Source: JADJQU01 sp035490315 (GTDB lineage Bacteria; Planctomycetota; UBA1135; GCA-002686595). Taken from it: a DNA stretch of 16,882 nucleotides. Of this stretch, positions 6,563 to 12,183 are shown piece after piece. The notes beneath the pieces were generated by a model. That model had not been told where the DNA came from and ran no database searches. It worked only from the letters and a program-made list of their open reading frames with translations. Location: NCBI GenBank assembly GCA_035490315.1, contig DATHET010000192.1:1-16882 (forward strand), read 5' to 3'. Numbering within the stretch: position 1 is the stretch's first letter; the number at the start of each line of letters is the position of its first letter. The translations under genes were made by a program, and so were the position numbers.

Positions 6563-7312
6563 ATGACTTCCCAGGTCCTCGAAGACTCAATGCTCCGCAT
6601 CTCCGCGCGCGTCACCCAACGCGCCGAGCGTCGCCTGCGCACGAACCGCTGGCTCGGCCTGATCCTCGGCCTAGCCGGCCCCGCAGTCATCCTCTTCGCC
6701 GAGCTCGACCCGCAAACCCCAGGCTTCGACCCCTTCGCGATCTCCCGGCACGTCCTCGTCGCCATCGAGATGCTCCTGCTCACCGCCTGGCTCATCCGCC
6801 CCACGAAGTCGCCGTGGGTCGCGGCATGCTTCGTGGGAGCCTTCGGCGTCGGCATCGGCTGGGGCGCGTTCAACGTCATGAAGCTGATCGGCCTCGGCTT
6901 CGGCCGGCTCCCCAGCGCGGTCGGCATCTCCGGCTTGATCACGATCGGCCTGGGGTACCTGCTCTTCCGCCTCGCCAGCGACGCCTGGGAAGCCGCTCGC
7001 TTCGACGAAGCTCCTCGGCGCAGGCTCGCGATCACGCTCGGCTTCCTGCTCGCCGCGGGCATCCCGGTCTCGACCGAGGCGGCGGAAGCGAGAGTCGTCC
7101 GGTCGGCGATGCGCGAGCTGCACAGCGAGGATCCTCGAGCGATCGACACCGCGCAGCGCATGCTCGCGCCCCTGCCGTGGCTCGATGACGATCTGCTCGT
7201 GCAGTACGCGGCGGACGAGTCGGATGGAGCGCGACGCGCGCGCATCGAGGAGCTCTACCTCCGTCGTACGGGGATCACGATGGAGCAGCGGTCCAAGCAG
7301 CGCGACGACTGA
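6563..7312 (+). CDS. Five-span membrane protein, paralog 1 of a tandem family
   Basis: The 249-aa product has a basic N-terminus and about five membrane segments (roughly 30-47, 63-79, 86-110, 118-137, 154-172). A soluble C-terminal domain (175-249) follows. That domain shares a signature with the two downstream genes: DP.AI..A...L...PW.DD ... ESD ... R..ELY.RRTG. The start at MTSQVLEDSM is preferred over an upstream ATG because the TAGCAT box sits just before it and the residues upstream are low-complexity Pro/Arg. It is the most divergent of the three. I do not recognise a named family. The localised charged tail suggests a cytoplasmic or extracytoplasmic interaction domain, but no function can be given. 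Confidence 0.75.
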   Translation: MTSQVLEDSMLRISARVTQRAERRLRTNRWLGLILGLAGPAVILFAELDPQTPGFDPFAISRHVLVAIEMLLLTAWLIRPTKSPWVAACFVGAFGVGIGWGAFNVMKLIGLGFGRLPSAVGISGLITIGLGYLLFRLASDAWEAARFDEAPRRRLAITLGFLLAAGIPVSTEAAEARVVRSAMRELHSEDPRAIDTAQRMLAPLPWLDDDLLVQYAADESDGARRARIEELYLRRTGITMEQRSKQRDD

Positions 7313-7371
7313 TTGCCGGCAGGCGTGGGGCCGGATTGCGGGGTCATCCGGGCAGGCTGGCGAGTCGGGCG

Positions 7372-7377
7372 TAGCAT
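7372..7377 (+). promoter_or_regulatory. TAGCAT element, 7 nt before an in-frame GTG
   Basis: The box overlaps the ATG at 7376 and is followed after exactly 7 nt by GTG at 7385 in the same frame. In bacteria with leaderless genes a TANNNT box typically lies 6-7 nt before the start codon, so the true start may be this GTG. Paralog 3 has the identical arrangement. Confidence 0.45.
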
Positions 7378-8149
7378 GGAGGCAGTGGATTCTCCCACGA
7401 CACTGACGTTTCTCGCGCAGGAGCTGAGGGATGGAGCGGGACCGGGCCCGGCCCTGACGCTCACTGACTTGCGCGTGCTCGGCGTGGTGTTCGGGATCGC
7501 AGGTCCAGCCCTCTGCTTCTATGTGAATGAAACCATGGCTGGCGGTCCGCCCCCTCTGATCGCCGTTTTGGGCGGCCTTCCGGTCTATAGCCTCGTCGCG
7601 ACTGAGATCGTCTGGATGATCGTGTGGCTCGTGCGACCGCCGACGCGGCCCCTCATCGGCGCGCTCAGCATGGGAGCGTTCCTGGTCGCGACCTGTTTCG
7701 CGGCGACGGTCGGTCTCGTGCTATTCCCGTTCTCGATGCTTGCTCTCATCTGGGTTATCGGGCTCCTCGGCCTGATTCCATTCGGTACGGCGTACACCTT
7801 CGGTCGTCTGTCCGGTGCGGCATCGCGAGTTGCGCGGCTGGAGGATTCTCCGCGGCGCGGGCTCGCCGTCGCCCTCGGCGCGGTCCTTGCCTGTGCGCCG
7901 GCCGTGGTGGTCGAGACCTCCGCGGAGCACGCCATGCAGGTCGCGATCGAGCGCCTGCGCGCGGACGACCCTGCAGCGATCGAGTCGGCGCGGGCAGCGC
8001 TCGATGCCGTCCCGTGGTTCGACGACGTCCGGATCGTGGATCACTGGAGGAACGAAAGCGACGAGAACCAACACCTCAGGCTGGGTGAGCTCTACTCGCG
8101 CCGGACCGGAAAGGACATCGCGCATGCGCTTCCCCTGCTCATGGACTGA
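7376..8149 (+). CDS. Five-span membrane protein, paralog 2 of a tandem family
   Basis: The 257-aa product (254 if the GTG at 7385 is used) begins with a hydrophilic segment of about 30 residues. About five membrane segments follow (roughly 33-51, 66-86, 94-116, 118-140, 162-180), then the soluble C-terminal tail of the family. It is clearly closer to paralog 3 than to paralog 1: both have GVVFGIAGPALC-like openings, WMIVWL.RPPTRP, GLLGLIPFGTA and PWFD. The stop is followed by CTGATCGGCG, as in paralog 3, so flanking DNA was copied too. It starts 63 nt after paralog 1. The function is unknown. A longer start at 7313 is rejected because TAGCAT would then be coding and similarity begins at MEAV/MEVV. 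Confidence 0.75.
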   Translation: MEAVDSPTTLTFLAQELRDGAGPGPALTLTDLRVLGVVFGIAGPALCFYVNETMAGGPPPLIAVLGGLPVYSLVATEIVWMIVWLVRPPTRPLIGALSMGAFLVATCFAATVGLVLFPFSMLALIWVIGLLGLIPFGTAYTFGRLSGAASRVARLEDSPRRGLAVALGAVLACAPAVVVETSAEHAMQVAIERLRADDPAAIESARAALDAVPWFDDVRIVDHWRNESDENQHLRLGELYSRRTGKDIAHALPLLMD

Positions 8150-8260
8150 TCGGCGGCGCCGGAGAGAATCGTGAAATCCAGCACAGCGCAAGCGCGGATT
8201 TCTGCGCGGCTCGGCGTTGGATTGCCAATGCTGGCCAGGCAGGCAGCGGGACAACCGGCG

Positions 8261-8266
8261 TAGCAT
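8261..8266 (+). promoter_or_regulatory. TAGCAT element, 7 nt before an in-frame GTG
   Basis: The arrangement is the same as for paralog 2: GGCGTAGCATGGA, with GTG at 8274 exactly 7 nt after the box and in frame with the ATG at 8265. The base identity around the box exceeds that of the sequence just upstream, which suggests the box itself has been kept. Confidence 0.45.
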
Positions 8267-9029
8267 GGAAGTTGTGGAACCCGAAACCACGACGGGAGCG
8301 CTCGAGCCGGAGCAGCACGAAGCAGATCCCGAACCTCGGCGGGTTTCTCGTCAGGACATCAATCGCGTGCTCGGCGTTCTCTTCGGAGTCGCGGGCCCCG
8401 CGCTCTGTCTGTACGTGACCGGAGGAATGGGACGCCTGTTCTTCGGAATGAGGAACCTGCCCGCCTGCAGCATGATCGCAGTCGGCGTCGCGTGGATGAT
8501 CGTGTGGCTCATTCGGCCGCCGACGCGGCCCTGGCTCGCCGCGCTTGGGCTTGGGGTCTTCGCCGTCGGCACCTGTTTCGCGGGGACGATCGGCTTGATC
8601 CTGCTTTGGTTCAACATGTCCGGGCTCGCCTACGGAACCGGACTTCTCGGGCTGATTCCCTTCGGAACGGCGCTCATCTACGGTCGGCTCACCACCGACG
8701 CGTGGCGAATTGCGCGCGTTGGCGAGTCTCCTCGTCGGTGGTTCGCGGCTCTTCTTGGAGCTGGAATGGTGATCGCGGTGCCAGTCGGGATCGAAGGCAC
8801 ATCGGCATTCGCGATACGAGTTGCGAGCGATCGGTTGCTCGTCAACGACCCGGCGTCGGTCGAGCGTGCAGCGCGAGCGCTCGAAGCCGTCCCGTGGTTC
8901 GACAACGATGAACTCGTGGATCGCTGGAAGGACGAGAGCGACCGGACGAAACGACTGAAATTGAATCAGCTCTTTTTCTATCGAACGGGGATGAGGATCC
9001 AGGATGCGCGTCCCTGGCTGGCGCACTGA
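8265..9029 (+). CDS. Five-span membrane protein, paralog 3 of a tandem family
   Basis: The 254-aa product (251 from the GTG at 8274) has an acidic, Glu-rich N-terminus (MEVVEPETTTGALEPEQHEA). About five membrane segments follow (roughly 34-52, 68-84, 90-115, 118-139, 158-176), then the family tail with PWFDNDELVDRWKDESD and FYRTG. It aligns with paralog 2 along its whole length. The Arg-Arg of the RRTG motif has changed to Tyr-Arg. It lies 115 nt after paralog 2 and is the last gene of the plus-strand cluster. No catalytic motif or transporter signature is visible. The function is unknown. Confidence 0.75.
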   Translation: MEVVEPETTTGALEPEQHEADPEPRRVSRQDINRVLGVLFGVAGPALCLYVTGGMGRLFFGMRNLPACSMIAVGVAWMIVWLIRPPTRPWLAALGLGVFAVGTCFAGTIGLILLWFNMSGLAYGTGLLGLIPFGTALIYGRLTTDAWRIARVGESPRRWFAALLGAGMVIAVPVGIEGTSAFAIRVASDRLLVNDPASVERAARALEAVPWFDNDELVDRWKDESDRTKRLKLNQLFFYRTGMRIQDARPWLAH

Positions 9030-9117
9030 TCGGCGACGGATCTGGAGCAGCGCGATCGAACTTGCAGGCTGCAGCTCGACACGGACCTGAAGAGGCAAGT
9101 GTTTGAAGGACGCGGGT

Positions 9118-9141
9118 ATTCGCTATTCGCGAAGAGCGAAT
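9118..9141. terminator. Hairpin between convergent genes
   Basis: ATTCGCT (9118-9124) and AGCGAAT (9135-9141) form a perfect 7-bp stem, with TTCGCGAA inside the 10-nt loop. It lies in the 170-bp gap between the stop of paralog 3 and the stop of the convergent gene at 9200. It has no T-run, so classical rho-independent function is not certain. A bidirectional terminator is the most economical reading. Nothing else is recognised in 9030-9199. Confidence 0.35.
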
Positions 9142-9199
9142 GGCGCTGCGATTCCGCCGTTCGAGCGAGCTCGAAAGCTCTCGCGACAGGCTCGCGGTC

Positions 9200-9838
9200 T
9201 CACGCTTTCGCCTCAGCGTCGGACGCCTCGATCAAGCTCGCCATCAGCCGATGCACCGCGATCAAGCGCGCGGCATCCAGCTTCCAATCGGTCACCTCGA
9301 TCCAAGGCTCGTTCCCGCGCCAGTGGACTTCCAACCAGGGCGCATCGAGCAGCATGCGACGCCCCGCCGCTCCCAACAGGTCGAAGAGCCGCCGCCCGGC
9401 CTCGTTGGCTCGAACCGTGTACACCGCATCGAACTCCGCGTCGCCGACAGGCGGTTGGACAGGGCCGAAGGTTCCGTAGAACGCGGTGGTCATGGTCCCC
9501 TGGATAGCCTTTTCCGTCGAAGTGGAGATCGAGAGTCTCGCCTGGTTGTTCTCCAGCTTGACGCGCATGCCCGTCTGGGTGTCGAGCCCGTAGGTGATGA
9601 AATTGCGCCAGTCCAGCTCGAACGGGCGCGAGGCGACCAGGCCGTGGATCGTGACCATGTCCTTCCCGCGCTCGACTCGGAATCCGAGCGGCTCGGCGAT
9701 TTCTTTCCATTCGGCGAGCTGGCGTCGCAAGTACCAGCTCTGGCTGATTCGATTCCACAGCCACGGCAGTGCGTAGACCGCGACGAGGAACACGACGGCT
9801 CCGCCGATCACGTAGTCGATCGTTCGGTGCTCGCTCAT
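9200..9838 (-). CDS. Membrane-anchored protein, unknown function
   Basis: The 212-aa product starts MSEHRTIDYV. One strong membrane span (about 9-28, VIGGAVVFLVAVYALPWLW) is followed by a soluble domain of mixed alpha/beta character. The segment WKEIAEPLGFRVERGKD and the later run LASISTSTEK-like strands suggest a compact domain facing the cytoplasm or periplasm. The longer frame beginning at 9964 is rejected: it would overlap the preceding gene, and a TAGCCT box lies exactly 14 nt before this ATG, as in paralog 1. I do not recognise a named family and see no catalytic residues I would defend. It follows the 149-aa gene by 85 nt. Confidence 0.7.
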   Translation of the reverse strand: MSEHRTIDYVIGGAVVFLVAVYALPWLWNRISQSWYLRRQLAEWKEIAEPLGFRVERGKDMVTIHGLVASRPFELDWRNFITYGLDTQTGMRVKLENNQARLSISTSTEKAIQGTMTTAFYGTFGPVQPPVGDAEFDAVYTVRANEAGRRLFDLLGAAGRRMLLDAPWLEVHWRGNEPWIEVTDWKLDAARLIAVHRLMASLIEASDAEAKA

Positions 9839-9852
9839 GCTCGGCAGAGCTG

Positions 9853-9858
9853 AGGCTA
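9853..9858 (-). promoter_or_regulatory. TAGCCT -10-like element, 14 nt before the ATG
   Basis: On the minus strand TAGCCT is followed by 14 nt and then the ATG at 9838. The spacing is identical to that of TAGCAT before the gene at 6563, although the two genes are unrelated and on opposite strands. No -35 or Shine-Dalgarno is evident. Confidence 0.35.
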
Positions 9859-9923
9859 TGCCGGGCTCCTGCGCAAGCTCCCGGGATGGTCCTTCCGACA
9901 CTCCTCGCTCGTGCGCATCAGCA

Positions 9924-10373
9924 CTAGCGCCGGATGAAAAAGGCTGCGTAGACGAGCGTCGCAATCGCCAGGAGCAACGCGATCGCGCCCCAGAAGGCCT
10001 GGGGCTCGCGCTTCCTCGACTTGACCAGGCCGACCACGTCGGAAGTCATCGCGCGCAATAGCCGCGGGCCCTGATAGACGACGGCTGAGATCAGCGCGAG
10101 TCCGAGGGCGAAGACGATCCACGCGACATTGCTGCCGAGCTTTCGGTTCACCGTGAGCGCGATCATCGCGGCGAATCCGACGAGCGGCAGGAAGAACAGG
10201 CCGCACACCACGACGGTGACGAAAGTCCGCAACGGGCCTTGCGGCGGCTCGGCGGCGCGTTCTCGCGCTAGCAGCATCTCGCGATTGCGAGCGCGCTGCG
10301 CTTTCGCGGCGGCGAGCACCGCCTCGCGGTGGGCTGCCTTGCTTTCTCGCGCGGTGTCAGAACTCGGTGGCAC
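9924..10373 (-). CDS. Small three-span membrane protein
   Basis: The 149-aa product starts at GTG. Its N-terminus (1-47) is strongly charged, helical and Arg/Ala-rich, with REAVLAAAKAQRARNREMLL, and could form a coiled coil. Three membrane segments follow (about 49-74, 83-101, 127-147), with a basic loop before the last (VKSRKREP) and the ending FFIRR. A GAGG about 10 nt before the GTG may act as ribosome site. An internal ATG at residue 33 is a possible alternative start. No family is recognised. It lies 82 nt after the secreted-protein gene on the same strand. Confidence 0.65.
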   Translation of the reverse strand: MPPSSDTARESKAAHREAVLAAAKAQRARNREMLLARERAAEPPQGPLRTFVTVVVCGLFFLPLVGFAAMIALTVNRKLGSNVAWIVFALGLALISAVVYQGPRLLRAMTSDVVGLVKSRKREPQAFWGAIALLLAIATLVYAAFFIRR

Positions 10374-10455
10374 GATTCTCGTCCCTCAGCGGCTTTCGGT
10401 GCCCCATTGGACCACGCCGGCCGTCAAGCCGTGCTCGGGATCATTCCGCTGACGC

Positions 10456-11631
10456 CTAGGCCCCCACCGTGAACTCGAATCCATTCGACAGGCTCGAATT
10501 GTTCGGCGCAGGGAATCCGGGGTCGCGGCCCCAGCATTGGACGTCGACCAGCGTGCCGGGGACGGTGAGGTAGGTGGCGGGCGCGCCGCCAGCGCCGCCT
10601 ACGGCGAACGAATTCATGTCGAGCCTGTAGGATCCCGAGCAGCCGAGGCCCGGGATGCCGGCGCCAGAATTGATCGAGCTCGAGCGACGGACCGGCGGAT
10701 TGAGGCACAGGATGCCGTTCTGGAAAGGCACCGCCGCTCGCCCAGCGTTGGTGTAGAGCATCAGGCCCATCCTTCCGGTGAGCGCGTTGTCCGCGATGAT
10801 CGTGAAGCCCGAGCCTGCCGTCGCGCTCGACGCTCCCGTGGAGAAAATCGTGGGCGTGCAGCCGGCCGAGTTGAGCTTGCCGACGCAGTAGGTGCTGACC
10901 GGCGTGTTGCCCTGACCGCGGACCAGGAAGGGATGATGCATGCGGACCGGGGTCAGTTGGCCGACGGCAGTCAGGTTCGCCGGATCGAAGGGAGCGGGCC
11001 CTTGGGTATTACCCGCGCTCCCGCAGATCCATGCCTTCGACTGCATCGCCGGGGGATAGGTCGTGCCTTCGTCCATCGATGCAGAGAATTCGCCGTGGAC
11101 GCCTCCGCCGACCGACGTCGGCGCGTTCACCATCCAAGCGCCGAGGAAGAAAATCCCGTCCACCGGGATCGCTGGTGAGAATGCGAATGACTGGAACGAG
11201 TCACCCAGCGTGGTGAGACTGGCAGTTTGCTGAGCGAGGAGGACTCCGTCGCCGGGGTCGCCGTCCTGGTTCGGATCGGACCACAAGCCGACGTTGCAAA
11301 CGGCCCCGAGCGCGGGCTGATTCAAGGGGAACAGGGCCGAGCCGAACGCCACATCGATCTGACTGATCGTTTCGCCGCTGCCGACCGCACGGAAGGCATT
11401 GATCCAACACGTCGTGCCCCATGTGCCGGGGCCGCCCCAGGCTTTGAACGCGTTCTCCGACGAACCGTCGTCGTGGCGGTAGCTATTCTGCAGATAGCTG
11501 CCATTGCCCTGCGAGGGGCGATTCGTTCCGTTGCCAAGTGATCCGGCACTCGAGATCTGCGGCGTCTGCGCCTGGATCGTCGACGCAGATGCGAGGAGCG
11601 TCAGAGGTGCGAGGAGGGGGAAGAGCTTCAT
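10456..11631 (-). CDS. Secreted protein with planctomycete-type Cys-containing C-terminal domain
   Basis: The 391-aa product begins MKLFPLLAPLTLLASAST, a signal peptide probably cleaved near residue 22 (IQA-QTP). Residues 45-240 look like a beta-rich domain (VCNVGLWSDPNQDGDPGDGVLL, with an acidic Asp/Asn loop). Residues 248-391 form a C-terminal domain with five Cys in the pattern YC ... GC ... LC ... CSG ... QC. This domain is about half identical to the end of the gene at 12184, so it is probably a shared surface-anchoring, sorting or cell-wall module. The longer frame up to 11820 is rejected because the signal peptide starts at this ATG, with AAAGG about 8-10 nt upstream. The upstream DNA resembles that before the FG-GAP gene. 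Confidence 0.8.
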   Translation of the reverse strand: MKLFPLLAPLTLLASASTIQAQTPQISSAGSLGNGTNRPSQGNGSYLQNSYRHDDGSSENAFKAWGGPGTWGTTCWINAFRAVGSGETISQIDVAFGSALFPLNQPALGAVCNVGLWSDPNQDGDPGDGVLLAQQTASLTTLGDSFQSFAFSPAIPVDGIFFLGAWMVNAPTSVGGGVHGEFSASMDEGTTYPPAMQSKAWICGSAGNTQGPAPFDPANLTAVGQLTPVRMHHPFLVRGQGNTPVSTYCVGKLNSAGCTPTIFSTGASSATAGSGFTIIADNALTGRMGLMLYTNAGRAAVPFQNGILCLNPPVRRSSSINSGAGIPGLGCSGSYRLDMNSFAVGGAGGAPATYLTVPGTLVDVQCWGRDPGFPAPNNSSLSNGFEFTVGA

Positions 11632-11715
11632 CTGCGCGACCTTTCGGGAAAGAGGGAAGGGCTGAAAAACGCCGGCTCGAGCGGGGCGCACGCGAGTTGC
11701 CAGCGAGCTGAGCAG

Positions 11716-11938
11716 CAGCAAATGCCACGCCTCACGGAATCTGGGTCCCAGCGGGTCTCCGTGCGGATCCAGCGGGCTTTGTCGCGCGACAGCAGGCGTG
11801 TCGCCGGTGCGGATCCGCACCCCACGCCGCGACAGACCGCTCGACTCCCGGCAGGCAGGTCCGCCCCTGGCCGCTCGCGCGTCAGCCCGCCGTCGTCTCC
11901 GTCATCGCGTGTGTGCTCTTCGAAGCCGCATTCCCCGC
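11716..11938 (-). repeat. Decayed copy of radical SAM 3' end plus spacer (copy 1)
   Basis: Positions 11882-11938 match 14711-14767, the last 18 codons and stop of the radical SAM gene, with a single mismatch in 57 nt. About 15 nt further left, 11828-11866 match 14667-14705 with mostly transition differences. A further match surrounds GCAAATGCC near 11718 and 14558. The spacing between these blocks is similar in both places (about 164 and 153 nt). The copy lies upstream of a secreted-protein gene, just as the original does. Confidence 0.75.
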
Positions 11939-11954
11939 TGCGCATTTCGGTACC

Positions 11955-12037
11955 CGGTAGAACTACCACCATTCAGAACTTGGGCCTTACCCGTGGACGC
12001 GGTATTTCCTGGGTTCATCGTGGTGGTGGTTCTACCG
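11955..12037. repeat. 83-nt element with 17-bp inverted ends
   Basis: CGGTAGAACTACCACCA (11955-11971) is the inverted repeat of 12021-12037 with one difference, which would be a G-U pair in RNA. The 49-nt centre shows no coding potential. It sits between two copies of the radical SAM tail in the 552-bp gap between the two secreted-protein genes. It could be a miniature inverted-repeat element or a long hairpin in the 3' UTR of the FG-GAP gene. No clear target-site duplication is visible. Confidence 0.55.
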
Positions 12038-12087
12038 CGTATTGAGACAATCCTCGACGAGCAGATCTCTTCCTCTCCTCGTCACTT

Positions 12088-12146
12088 TTAGCCCGCCGCA
12101 GTTCCGTCATCGCGCGCGTGCTCAACGACGCAGAGTTCGCTCGGTC
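12088..12146 (-). repeat. Decayed copy of radical SAM 3' end (copy 3)
   Basis: The 36 nt at 12088-12123 align with 14711-14747 with about 32 identities and one 1-nt deletion that breaks the frame. Weaker similarity continues to about 12146. It ends 37 nt before the stop of the FG-GAP gene. It is more diverged than copy 1, so it is older or under no constraint. Confidence 0.6.
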
Positions 12147-12183
12147 GACTCGTCCAACCGGACCCCTCGCCAATCGGCGCCAG

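Noticed and set aside
5676..7245. Long minus-strand open frames (5676-6494 and 6238-7245)
   Set aside because: They overlap the sigma-like gene in another frame or run antisense to the membrane paralog. The products are low-complexity Arg/Ser/Pro/Ala with no recognisable structure.
8139..9098. 319-codon minus-strand frame
   Set aside because: It is antisense to paralog 3, whose similarity to paralog 2 shows the plus strand is coding.
10374..10455. CAGCGG ... CCGCTG inverted words between the 149-aa gene and the secreted-protein gene
   Set aside because: The arms are 6 bp with a loop of more than 50 nt, which is expected by chance in this GC content.
11628..12091. Small open frames on both strands in the gap between the secreted-protein genes
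   Set aside because: They fall on repeat copies and the inverted-repeat element, have no signal, domain or ribosome site, and are best explained as repeat-derived.
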